From Nereocystis luetkeana (lineage: Eukaryota > Sar > Phaeophyceae > Laminariales > Laminariaceae), in contig JARUPZ010000026.1 of the NCBI GenBank assembly GCA_031213475.1, positions 1,442,501 through 1,506,500 on the forward strand: a DNA stretch of 64,000 bases, read 5' to 3'. The notes beneath the pieces were generated by a model. It saw only the letters and a program-made list of their open reading frames with translations, had not been told where the DNA came from and made no database searches. The translations under genes and the position numbers were made by a program. Shown here piece after piece: positions 9,356 to 20,400 of this stretch; the stretch's first letter is position 1, and each line of letters opens with the position of its first letter.

Positions 9356-10587
9356 TAGAGGTAGGACCCTGCGGCTACCCGCTAAAAACGGTTACCCGCC
9401 ATTCCTTTCCGAGCCCGGACCCTACCCTACCCACCGCCGTAATAATGCAATTTTGACGACCGGGTACCCGGGTACCCGTTTATTTGCCGGGTACCGGGTA
9501 CCCGGCCATATTTTTTACTAGTAGTTTTTTTCACAAAAATTCAGCAACACAAATAATGGAATTCAAGTGGAGGATAGTGTGCATGCAGCAGTACTGTGTT
9601 CTTGCCGAAACGAGGAGAACGAACAGTTTTGAGGATTGATTCGATACACGAGCCGCCTAAAGTTGACGTGTCGTGTATTATTACTTTATTGCGCTGGCGA
9701 GATATTTTGGGTTTCGATGCGCGGAAAGACTTAAGTGTGAAAATATGTACGATCGAGGCGATGGCTGACAGTCTCCCGCTTAGGAGACTGCTGCGGACAT
9801 TTTTCGACGCCCTGCCACGTGGCAGACATACACCGGAAAGTAGCACAATGCCATCAAGATAAGTAATCGCGGAACGCTGATCTACAATCCGTTGTATCAC
9901 AGCATAGTAATGATGCGGAACTACCGTCGATAACCTATCATCGAACGCCGCAAAGAATCGGCTACCCACACCTACACCCCTTGAACTCAGGAGGGACCCG
10001 GGGTCAGCATCACAGAAGCGCACTCCGATACGACTCTCCACTGCTGCTGCTGTCAGATCCGGGGCCTACAGAGCCGTCGCTGTGCTGTGGTGTGCATCGC
10101 TTTCGAGGGCGCTTTGCACTTGCACAGACAGGCGGCTTGGAACTTTCGGCAGGATTCTCAGAAAAGATCGCCCCCCGCCATCATTTCAGTTTCCTGAGAG
10201 ACCGCACCAAGATCGCTCGCCACTTCTTGGCTAATTGTGCCCAGCTGGTGCCGTATGACGATACTGCCGTGGGGGTCCCCTAGGGCGTTGAATGTAGGTA
10301 GTTGATGGTCTGTGTGATTGGCTTGTGTTCGCTGTGAGTGGTGAGTGCGTGTTTTGAAAGGGTTTCCTACAGAAATTGTACAGGCACATTGAACCGGGAA
10401 TAACAATTACCCGCGGGCACCCGAAACCCCGCGGGTACCCGGTTACCCGGTACCCGACGACCCATTTACCCTTCAGGCTCCGATTACCCGCGGGTAAGGA
10501 GCTAGGACCCTACCCGCCAAACGGGTAGGACCCTGACGGGTATACACGCCGGGTATCCGGGTTGTTGAAATCAGGGTCCTACCTCTA
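9356..10587. mobile_element. Non-autonomous hAT-type DNA transposon
   Basis: The terminal inverted repeats are TAGAGGTAGGACCCTG (9356-9371) and its exact complement (10572-10587). They are flanked by a perfect 8-bp duplication, TTGGACCT (9348-9355 and 10588-10595). An 8-bp duplication with short inverted repeats is the hAT signature. Both ends carry dense subterminal motifs such as GGGTACCCG and TACCCG (9372-9510 and 10409-10570), probable transposase-binding sites. At 1232 bases it is too short for a hAT transposase, and none is seen. The interior (about 9540-10290) has a different composition and one longer minus-strand ORF. Confidence 0.85.
9541..10041 (-). CDS. Unassigned ORF inside the hAT element
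   Basis: This 166-codon frame fills much of the unique interior of the transposon. I do not recognise it. It has no zinc-finger or dimerisation motif of a hAT transposase. The first codon is GTG, and it is preceded by a CAGCAGCAG tract that could be a splice acceptor, so it may be one exon of a captured gene fragment. It could also be a chance frame. Confidence 0.22.
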   Translation of the reverse strand: MESRIGVRFCDADPGSLLSSRGVGVGSRFFAAFDDRLSTVVPHHYYAVIQRIVDQRSAITYLDGIVLLSGVCLPRGRASKNVRSSLLSGRLSAIASIVHIFTLKSFRASKPKISRQRNKVIIHDTSTLGGSCIESILKTVRSPRFGKNTVLLHAHYPPLEFHYLCC

Positions 10588-10672
10588 TTGGACCTACCTG
10601 CTACGTTGAATACAAAATAATATCTATTTCGCTTTTTATACTATTAATAACAACATTTGGCCCTACTTCCTA

Positions 10673-11151
10673 TTACGGGGGGCCATAGTTAATAGGAACG
10701 AATATTGTTAACAAGAATGGATAAATGTATATAGGTTTTATCTATACCATTTTTTTTTTTTTTTTTTTTTTTTCCATCCCATTCATTATCTTCGCACATC
10801 TTCTTCTCTCTCTCCTTCCAACTCGTAACTCAGATCCGGGGTCACATAGCAGGCTCTTCTCCCCCCTTCCCGCTACGGTACGTGCCTTCATTTTTTTATC
10901 GCGAGAAGATTTCAGCCTTTTCTTCCCTCGTCGACTCGCATCGAATTGTGCCTACCCACGCTGCAAGGCGCTCTCAACAATTGAATCCTTTTTTATTTTT
11001 ATTTTTGCAAATAAAGTCAAAGTCCGACCCACCTGGGGCTCGAACCCAGGACTCAAACAAGTAGAATTCGAGGTTAACCACTTGAACCACCGGGGCGACC
11101 GGCATTATAGGTCCTATTAACTATGGTCCCACATACTAATGTCCCCCGCAG
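10673..11151 (+). mobile_element. MITE of the 105-bp family, interrupted by a SINE (copy 2)
   Basis: The left part (10673 to about 10750, after TA at 10671-10672) matches the family up to TATACCAT. The right part resumes at TATAGGTCCTATTAAC (11105 onward). The right end is altered: GGTCCC is followed by an extra 10-15 bases before GTCCCCCGCAG. The insertion between the halves is the SINE described separately, so the SINE is the younger event. Confidence 0.75.
10750..11103 (-). mobile_element. tRNA-derived SINE with poly(A) tail
   Basis: Read on -, the element begins with a tRNA-like head (11100-11024). It has an A-box-like TGGTTCAAGTGG and a B box GGTTCGAGCCC inside a perfect T-arm stem (CCTGG/CCAGG). 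A body of about 250 bases follows, ending in a run of 24 A (T on +, 10750-10773). Polymerase III internal promoter, unrelated body and poly(A) tail are the hallmarks of a SINE moved by a LINE. The acceptor stem does not pair, so it is not a tRNA gene. The target duplication is not clear beyond CAT. Confidence 0.78.
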
Positions 11152-12178
11152 TAGCTATACACGGAGGAACAAGGGGTGCATATCATCCGGTCGTTCCACG
11201 TCTTCTATTGTATTCGTTTCACAACCAAATAAATGGGTACTTCGCTGGCAAGGGTAGTTGTCATGCCTCGGCATGCCCGCACCAGCGAGAACCCGGTGGA
11301 TGCTCGCTTTTTATGAATTCGAGCCGTGTCTCGCACTGGCCACTATCAGGTCGGATTTTTTTAGAGCTCAGCCGAGAGGTTGGCTTGCTGTATTTCCTGC
11401 GATATGGCATCCGAACAGCAGTGGCATCAGTGCCACAGTATATGCCTGCCGCCGACTACGTGTGATTGTTATGTGTGAAACGTCTTTGTTATTGCCTGGC
11501 ATCGGATTCCACGAGCCAGTTGTTTTCCTCCATTTATTTGATAGAAAACAAAAAAAAAGCTACCACACAAATACCGATGCCCAGATATACCCGACTGAAT
11601 GATTCGACTCTGGAACTTCTTTCGATTTATCACAACAATCGTGCCTCTATTACCGTACCCCTGTTTTGTTTTTGCAGAAACTATTCGCAAACCAATCCTT
11701 TGATGATGCAACCATCGAGGTCGAATCGGTTATTAATCTTATATCGATGTTGTATCGAAGTCGATTGCCGATATTTACCGCTATCTACAATACGGGGGTT
11801 AGGCCACGACGCGTTCTCGACGCAGTGTTCACCCCTGCATAGGGCCACAGCGGAAATATCGGGCATTCTCATCCCCTACTACTTGTGTAAATCGACAATT
11901 TTTGAAAATACAAAAACTACAGTAGTTATAAAACGAGACTGTCAGTTTTCGGACCAATGACAGGCTGAGGCAAAAATATCACGAATCACTCCTGAAGTTA
12001 TGCGAATGGCTATCTGGCGAATCGGCGTGGTCAGCGCGGCTTGGGCCTTCAGAATGATGGCGGCCTCACAAAGTAAGAGGTATACCAGGGGCGTTCCACA
12101 AGACGCCTGCGAAACATTGGTGGTATCCGGTGGACTGTTTGTCGAGAGCTGGCTTGTGCGTGTTTTCGCCACCGACTA
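11152..12178. other. Stretch without recognisable genes
   Basis: There are short frames on both strands only, the longest about 164 codons (11466-11960 on +), with no recognised domain or splice pattern. Confidence 0.45.
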
Positions 12179-12283
12179 TTACGGGGAACCATAGTTAATA
12201 GGACCAAATATTGTGAGTAAAAATGGTGAAATGTATAGGTTTTTATGTATACCATAGGTCCTATTAACTATGTTCCCCCGTAA
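12179..12283 (+). mobile_element. 105-bp MITE (copy 3)
   Basis: The element is full length with both terminal inverted repeats, and TA at 12177-12178 and 12284-12285. It has the same orientation as copy 1 and only a few substitutions relative to it. Confidence 0.85.
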
Positions 12284-12839
12284 TACTACTTCGTTAGTCC
12301 GCCTCTTGACCCTGTGACTCAGGCGTCCTACCCCACCCAGTGCTCGTCTGCTGGGGAGGGCATTACACTCTATCTCCTCACCACCGTGCTGTTGGCAGCA
12401 GACTGGAACTCTCTCATATCGCAAACGATCAGGTATAAGTTGTCTTTGGGCCTGAAGGGTATAATTTTGGGTCCAAAACGGGACACGAGGGTTACCTTAG
12501 GGTTAGCAAAGTGTACTTGTACAAGAAGAAGTATTCCCGCCGCAACGACCGAGGAGAAGCACTGCGCTGCCTTGATGTATGGTCCATCACCTGCGGTGGA
12601 ACTGGCGCACGACATGTTGTACAGCAGTAAAAATCGAGTTTTGAGTTGTGCAGGGTAGGTAACCTATGAGTGTGCTTAGGACCAACCCACGACAAGCAAC
12701 GACCAGATATATCCGTTTTGAGGTATACCGTTCTCTTTGGTTTTCGCGTATTCGACCAAACGTCTCACAGGGAAACATAGCTGATACTTGAACGACAGCT
12801 ATAGACCCCAAATATATATGTTATAGCTCAATGGGGTGG

Positions 12840-13800
12840 AGCGGTGAACACCAATAAGGTTAACCTAGCATCCTACCAAATATAGCATATTTCCGACAAA
12901 AAAACATATTTTTGTATCAATTTCAGTATGTATGTGCAGGCTCGCCTACCGGTAAGAAAGTATATACCTGGTAGTCTTCACCCGTAAATTGGGGGCTATT
13001 GTTCTCCCCTGTGTACACATTTTTTGTTTTTTTATCTCTTGGATGAAAGATGGCTGACACCTAGATTAATCATTAATGCTATCTTCAGCTTCAAAGTTGA
13101 ATTTTGCGGGCACTAAAACATCAATGTCGTGAAGCTATTAATAGTATCCTACAAAAATGTTTATTTCCACGAAACGATTTTTTGGGCAATTTTCATGATG
13201 TATGTATGTATGTGCAGGCTCTCGCCCACCGGTGTAATAGAGTGCCAGATCCATCAGTATTCTGTGGCTGCTATTCTTTCCGGTTTTGGCATTTGAAACC
13301 AGACGCCCATTAATAGTAGATAGTGTATTATTGCTGATACTTAGACGGGTGTGCGAACCTCCTCCCTGCGTTATTGCATTGTTCTGCATGATAATGAAGA
13401 AACCACCATACATAGCACCGCAAACCTAACATACTGAAAAAAAACGTGATTATTTTTTGACGATGGAGACGTTCTATTGTACCGTTCTTAGTATATGCAG
13501 GCTCTTCCACTTTTAAAAAAAACACGTCAGATCCAACTTTTTTCACGCTGCTGTTCATCTTGGTTTCGATGTATCACGAAAAACGTCTGATGAACGGAAG
13601 ATAGGTAGGTGACATAGAGGCAAGTCCACCTACCTGATGTATATTTCCATAACTATGTTACAAAGACAACGCCAATAAATACGATAAACCTCGCATACTC
13701 TAAAACTCGGCCTAGTGTAGACATATTAAGTCGTCTTTTCTTGTTGTGCCGTGTAATTTTAGACTCAGGCTCGCATACATCCCTTGCCCCGGGTGAATTG
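12840..13800. repeat. Degenerate tandem array, period about 278 bp
   Basis: Four diverged units are recognised by a recurring block (TATGTGCAGGCTCGCC, TATGTGCAGGCTCTCGCC, TATGCAGGCTCTTCC, GACTCAGGCTCGCAT) near 12927, 13209, 13495 and 13766. A second shared block (AACCTAGCATCCTACC and relatives) lies about 70 bases upstream in each. No coding frame follows the period. Confidence 0.5.
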
Positions 13801-14468
13801 AAGCTCCGGCGATGGATTTGCCCGCCATGGTGATCGCTCGGCCACGTAGAAGTCATTGGTGCAAGCAGAAATACGTTGAGCGTGAGCTGCGCCTAGAGGG
13901 GTCTGCTATCGGTATCTATCTATCTATGTTAAGCACAGGTCCTGGGAAAAGGCACGCAGGGCAAGAATATATTGCTGAAGGCCGTCGCCGAGCTAGCAGC
14001 AGCTGGTGCTGCTCACCGAGTCGTCGGGGGCCAGCTACAGAGACAGAGGGGGGGGGTGCTGGGGATCAATTAGGAAACATAACACATAGTATTTTGGCTG
14101 GGGGGGGGGCGATAGGGGGTCGTATGGTTTGGTTCCACTGCCCGATCGCCCTGTTCTGCTTTCATTGCAAATGCTATGAACACATTTTTTCGTGAAACAC
14201 GTTTTTGTGTTTCGTCTTGATGGGTTGCACGGTGTGAAATGGCTAAAACATGGGGCCCTTGCTTTGCTCCAACCGCAAACATGCTGCACCCGTTCGCGCT
14301 TTTTTAACACATAGCAGGTATTCTTATTCGTATTTCACGGTTGTCGCTGTCAATTCCCAAACATTTTATAAGTTTGGCTACGGGGCCAAAATACGCGCGG
14401 GTGTCAAACCCCAACCTTTTCCCTCAAATCATAAAGTGCAGCAAGGGTTTGCCTTCGAGGTTCCATCA

Positions 14469-14805
14469 CAATCTGGGAGATAAGATCTTTATGTTGGTAG
14501 GGTGTCCAGGCATTTTGGTTCTTGCTGGGATCAAGGAACGGGCGAAGACCCAACCCGACCCCTGACTCTAACCCTGACCCTCACCCCAACCCTTACCCCA
14601 AACCTAACCCTAACCATAACCCTGACCCCGAATCGCAGGTAAAAGGGGGAAAAACTGGCCATAAACGCGGCTGCGCCGCATTTGCGTAAAACCAGGAAAA
14701 ATCTCAATTACGTACGACGGTTCCGACGTGCACTACTTACTTCTCAAGTAAAAATAAAAACGGAAGATCCTACCCCCCAGATTGCTACACCTATTCTTGG
14801 GTAAC
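14469..14805. repeat. Dispersed repeat with internal CCCTAA-like tract (copy 1)
   Basis: This segment is homologous to 54755-55090. Shared blocks include CAATCTGGGAGA, GGTTGGTAGG, CCATAAACG and AACCAGGAA, and both carry an internal tract of CCCTAA-type hexamers. Here the tract (about 14549-14630) is degenerate, with CCCTGA, CCCCAA and CCCTTA variants, which indicates age. Confidence 0.65.
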
Positions 14806-15702
14806 TAACGTCAAAACTAGCCTCTGGTCGCTACTCCGCCCTCCAACCACCTAACCAATTCTCCGATTGCCACCTACAAATAGCCCGCACCAACGCAGCG
14901 TAGATTTTCTATACGTAACTTTTATCTTCCAAAAACACATATATTGCGTCATTCATAGACAACCCAAGGCACACGCTGGCTGTCCGGTTCGCAAATTTCA
15001 ACGACATAATAAGTCTAATTGTTCTATAGCCAAGTAGTCTGAAATCGAGCTTTATAAAGAAGTACAACACGTTTTCGCCCCCGCCGCATCTCCGCTTCTG
15101 GAGCTCGATAATGCCAAGATGCCTGAACCGTCGCGGGGTGGGGGGTGGCGATGGTGGCAGGGGGAGGGATGGGGTGGGAGTGGGACTATAGTAGACCCCC
15201 GACACAAACTAGACCCACCCAATGGGACTCTGCATCTCTCAAACGTCTAAGCGACGACAGCACAACCTCCTTGTGAACAACGCCCATGTGGTTGACAGCA
15301 AACATCCACATCGCGCGCTTGAACCACCGTCCAAGTTTGCACTGGTTGCCTGTCTCCTTACACCCAATCCCAGCAGCTGCATTCTACAGCAAACTACTTC
15401 ACGTCGTGCCTGCGAGGGCCAACGGGACGATGTCATGGCCTCCATGCCCTTTCTGGCGCACGGGAACTGCCTGTACGCGGGCAAGACGGAGGGGGCGGGG
15501 GGGGTTGGGTCGGTAAGGTGTCGGTCGAAGTCGCCGTTATATATTTTTACGCGTTCATGTGGGTGAAAGGGGAATAGGTGTTCGACACAGCTGCAGTGTA
15601 CACATACACGTTTGCATACCATTCACGAGGCACCTACTCCTATTGTGCATCTGGGAGTACACCGTCGGCGTTACCATACTATTATCTGATTCGTATCGAC
15701 TA
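14806..15702. other. Stretch without recognisable genes
   Basis: No gene is seen. A G-rich tract on + at about 15134-15184 (repeated GGGG runs) could form a quadruplex. The overlapping frames at 15222-15622 lack domains. Confidence 0.45.
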
Positions 15703-15807
15703 TTACGCGGGACCATAGTTAATAGGACCTATGGTATACATAAAAACCCATATATTTATCCATTTTTACTAATAATATTAGCTCCTGTTAACTATGGGCC
15801 CCCGTAA
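15703..15807 (-). mobile_element. 105-bp MITE (copy 4)
   Basis: The element is full length, in reverse orientation to copy 1, with TA at 15701-15702 and 15808-15809. Confidence 0.85.
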
Positions 15808-16150
15808 TAACAAGAACCTGGAAATGCGGTAGCATGTTGATGTTGGTAGGAACCGCTGTGCGCTTACACAGCTTGCGGCGCATTAGCTATTAATAGATGA
15901 TCGAGACACCAAATACCTGATAAGAAACGAGCAGTATACTACTCGAACTATACGTCTACCTGCAGTAACTTAGTTACTGTAGTAGTAGTTGTACATCTAC
16001 AGTAGTAGTACAAGGTAGATATTAACTCGTATATACCTCATCCTCAAAATAATAGGGCAGGGTTCTTGGTTCGATGGTCTGTGAGGGTATTTGGTGCGGT
16101 GATCCGTCGATACTGCTACTATAATATATATATCATATGTAAATTGCTAG

Positions 16151-16400
16151 AAACGACTCATTTTCGCAGTCGTGGCAGAACGCGTAAATAACAGCAGTAA
16201 GTATCGCACAGCTAAATATGTAAGACACCCGAATATTAAGAACGTCACCGCCAGATTTCAATATATAAAGGGTAAGAAACGAAGCATTTTGGTAGTCGTA
16301 TCAGAACGTGAAAAAAACAGCAGCATTTCGCACATCAAATATGGAAGGACAACCAAAAACCGACACGGCCACCACCATACTTCGGTATGAAAACCAGGCT
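16151..16400 (+). repeat. Tandem duplication, period about 126 bp
   Basis: The block AAACGACTCATTTTCGCAGT at 16151 recurs as AAACGAAGCATTTTGGTAGT at 16277. Matching follow-on motifs are CAGAACG, AACAGCAG, CGCACA and AAATATG. Two units are visible. Confidence 0.6.
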
Positions 16401-16516
16401 TGAGATTGCGAGTGGGAAGTAGACTTCGACCATGTATTCGTAGTATTTAGAACCCACTAAGGGCGTCTATAATCGGAATATCCCGTGTGTTTACCGCTGT
16501 AACTATGTCCTGCATA

Positions 16517-17464
16517 TTATCCATGGCCCCCCGCAGTATAAGATTTGTACAAAAATGATTGCCCATGTACGTATGCACTGTTGTCTGTAGTGTAACAGAA
16601 CAGACGATCGTTTCTTCCTTCGTGATTGAGATATAATATGAGGTTGGGATCCATTCCGGGAGTTGTACCATCATCAGTATCTATCTGGCGTTCGACGTGG
16701 CTCGTGATGCCGGGGGCACGAACCGCACAATTGCATGATCTAGTACAAATTCTAGAACCATGTAGAATTATGTATGATCTACTCCAACTAGACGGTAAAA
16801 TGCACCCGGTATTCACAGCTCTTGCGCAACATCTCCGACCGACAGCCTTGCATATATATATCAACAAGTCGGTGAATGTATACCGTAGATGATAATAAGT
16901 CACACACAACAATTGCATACACAAACAAAAATCTCTTGAAAAAAATATATGGACGTGTTCGTTTAAAAAATTATGATCAATACGGTCGTTGTGTTTTCGA
17001 CCAAAATAATAGTGGTACGTACGGGCTCGTACCGTAGCTGGAAACGTACTCACTCCGTTTCTAGTATCATTAGGAGGACCAAAACACAAACAAGCAATGG
17101 GCCACGTACCAGTACGAATACTATCTCTCTGTCTTCGCATTCCACAGCGACAGCTACGTACGGCAAAAAACCACCAACCTGAATGCCTACTTCGGACACG
17201 ATCTCCTGTTTGTTGTTGTTGTTGCCGATAGCCGACAATGCCACACCCCCCGTCCCTGCCGTCCACTGCGCTGGTTGGTGCAGTCCCTTGCCCTCCTGCA
17301 GGACCTGCCGTCCTCTGCTTCCAATGAAGAATAGTCAGCGTGCATTTATTTAGTCTCAACGTTGTTTTTTGCAGCCATCGTTCTGGTAGCAGACTCTTCT
17401 TCAGAAAGTCCTCAGCCCTTCTTCGCGAGGGCCAGCTAGCAAAAAAAAACCAGTTCACTCCCAA
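16517..17464 (-). CDS. Long unassigned ORF (315 codons)
   Basis: This is one of the longest frames outside the retrotransposon and the membrane-protein genes. Its translation is rich in Cys, Arg and His, has a short poly-Gln from a TTG repeat, and shows no family motif, signal peptide or repeated domain that I recognise. Its composition is unlike the two spliced genes. It may be a decayed gene or a chance frame. A frame of this length is unlikely by chance at this base composition, which is why it is listed. Confidence 0.2.
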   Translation of the reverse strand: MGVNWFFFASWPSRRRAEDFLKKSLLPERWLQKTTLRLNKCTLTILHWKQRTAGPAGGQGTAPTSAVDGRDGGCGIVGYRQQQQQTGDRVRSRHSGWWFFAVRSCRCGMRRQRDSIRTGTWPIACLCFGPPNDTRNGVSTFPATVRARTYHYYFGRKHNDRIDHNFLNEHVHIFFSRDFCLCMQLLCVTYYHLRYTFTDLLIYICKAVGRRCCARAVNTGCILPSSWSRSYIILHGSRICTRSCNCAVRAPGITSHVERQIDTDDGTTPGMDPNLILYLNHEGRNDRLFCYTTDNSAYVHGQSFLYKSYTAGGHG

Positions 17465-20400
17465 GCTCTTCCTCCTTGAGTGTCGCGGGTGCTCACCGGT
17501 GCTACAACCTCCAGGACTCTCGTCTCCTGAAAGGTGACTTCACATTCTTTCTTCTAAGTATGATCGTGTTTCTGGTTGCCTTTGTATTTTGGAATCCAGG
17601 AGTATACACTCAACGCTCACATCTGAAGCAAAAGGAGAGGCAAGTCGCCCAGGAAGCGTAGCGGAGAGACAATTCTCGACCTTCGATCGCTTCAACGATT
17701 GATAGCGGCTGCCCATCGGGAAATCAGGCTAGAGTGTGGCTGCGGCTTGGTGGAATCCAAACGCTGTGTTTCTCTTCGTGTTTTTCTTGCTCGTATTTAC
17801 TTGGTAAATTATACCCATACTCCTGTATTTCAAGCATAATCCCTGCCACTCTATTTCCTACCAGGTATATATAATAGAAGAGTCGATAGTATTTGTTGAA
17901 GTGATCAAAAATATCAAGTACGTCCGTTGTGAGTTCGACTGATTAAGTAGTTGATACTCAGCTTTGCAAGCTACCTATTGATAGCACGTCTCGTATATAT
18001 CATTATTTTTACTGAATTCACAAACAACTGTACAATGTACATAATAATATGATAAGCCGTTCCCGCGAAATATAAATGTGTGTCCTTGTCAAGGATGTAG
18101 GCCAGTGAACGCACCGGGTGCTACCCGGGTCAACAGTTCAAATTACATAATCATTCTGCCCACCACTGCTGCTACTATATTTGCCGCGATAAGGCAGGGT
18201 AATACGACTTTTCAACATGACATGTTGAAATATTTCCATTCTCCAAATATTGATTAAACGGTTGAGTTTTTGGATGGGATTGCTCTTACTGTGAGTGAAT
18301 TTCCCGGGAGCTGAGTTTCTGTTGTGGCCGCTGCTGCTATGATCCTTCGATTGTTTTTTATATAACTGGAGTTGGCACCTACTGTAGATCAGGCATCGAC
18401 ATTCCCGAACTATTATTATGGTCATTTTGTAGTTATTATGGAATTACCAGCTTTTTTAGCTGATTTTGCGATACGTATCATTTATTTATATATATAGATG
18501 TACATTGTGGTCGAATGGACCAGTCGGAAACAATCAAGCTGTTCCTTTACCAACCCGGGGTCGTCCTACTTGCGATGATATCTGTTCCGTGAGCGAACCA
18601 CCGTGCCCACAAGCTCAACTAATTCGTAGCAATCGCGCGGTTTACGTGCTCGAACGGGATGGGGAGGAAGGAGTAGTTGTTGTTGGTTAAATACGATCAT
18701 GCTGTCAAATTTATTTACGGTCCATGTTCAACTTTGTGTCACGTTAATCTTGTCTGACATTATGGACTCTGTCTACCGTTCTACGTGTTCTCAAAACATA
18801 TATCGCTCACAGCAACACAAGACTAACCGCGCCAGTAAATGAAACATGTCGGTCTTCACTGACCGGTTGTACAAGAAAAGACAGAAAATATCATGCCTGC
18901 GTTACCTGTACAATATATAACCCTCTTACCTGTCCACCTCAGCATTCAAATGATAGCTCTGTATCTCTGTATTCGGTCAATGCCGCAACCGTTTCGAGCC
19001 GTGAGCCTTCCCTGTAACTTGTCTGAAGTGGAGAAACTGAAACACATTAGACCTGACGGCGTGAAGGAGGGTGCGGGGATTAATGATCTGCCGCAGCAGC
19101 GGAGTTGCGAACCTATCCTAGCAAGTACATTTGAAGATTACAAGCCAATATATAATATGGCAATCGGGTATAACGCACTCCAAGCTGTAAACAGTTTGGT
19201 TCTTTTAGCCAGGGCTACTTGGCTATGTAACCTGGTGAAGCTGTTTGGGAGTTGAACATGCCGCAATCAACCTAATGTTACCGGTGAAACCGGCCCTATG
19301 TTCGCATCATAACTCCCCCAGTTTGTTTTGTCAAACCCCTCACAGCGGCAACAGGTAGCTGACGGCATGCCGACGCAGTCTATTGATAAATGGATGCCGC
19401 GGAAAGGACTCCAGGCCCAGACTAGGCACCGCAGGCGTCGGCATTTCTTCCAGCCCGGCCAAACCCCCTGGGAAAATCTGGGGCGGCTCCTGTCCGTGAT
19501 TCTGTGTCTAGCCCCGCACAAAACGACCCCCCTGTCCCAGGCACCCGGCGCTCACGGCCAGTGTCGCCAGCCCTATCATCGCTGTGATCAATGGCACCGA
19601 GGATCTTTCGGATCTCCCTCTATCTCACAAGTTAGAGTGATTCTCGCGTGGGGCGTCGTGTGGTGGTCTGGTTTCTACAACCTTTAGTTGACGTCTGAGG
19701 AACAACACCCGTGGAGCGTAACTGGTCCGAGTCCGGCGGGAAGGCATCATAGCCTCGGTTTTTGTTAGTGGGTAAGCTTTCGCAAGTAAGTCCGACACTA
19801 CCCGGAAGAGATGACTCTCCCGGGTGGCTATCTCCACCGCACCTGCCCCTTTCGGAGGTCAGGTCCGGTCAAAGTACACAAGCGCCAGTAGTAACAGCAG
19901 CCTGTGCTGATGCTGCAACGATAGCTACCGGTTAAACTGACACACGACACGAGAACGTGGAAGTGTGGTGAGCTTACGCTCGATTTTTACCAATCCGCCG
20001 GAGGATAAAAAAGACAAAAATATAAACTCGGCGTTATTGGCCTAAAAAATCAAATAAAGTAGCAAATACCCGCATCTATAATAAGCTTGCCACCGAAGCA
20101 GACCGGAAATAGAAAAAAAAAATACGTTCACCAAGTTTTAGGCTATTTCGGCAAGTAGTCCATTATTCCATAAACTTGATATTTGTCCAAATACTTCGCC
20201 AACTAACTGTGAGTCGTTAGAAAAAACCCTGACAGCAACAACACCTCTCTGTCCCGTTTATACCCAATCGTGATTTCAAAAATGCCGCTCTCTGCCAATC
20301 CCTAGATGGGCGACGGTAAGCCGAGCAACCGCACTCTACCTTGATTTGAACAGCCTGCCCGGCACGTACGTGGATCGATGCCACAACCTGAAAAACTGAA

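Noticed and set aside
11024..11100. tRNA gene on the minus strand
   Set aside because: The T arm and A/B boxes are good, but the acceptor stem does not pair and a long body with a poly(A) tail follows, so it is the head of a SINE.
12840..13800. CRISPR-like array
   Set aside because: The period is about 278 bp, units are strongly diverged, there are no short identical repeats with unique spacers, and the context is eukaryotic.
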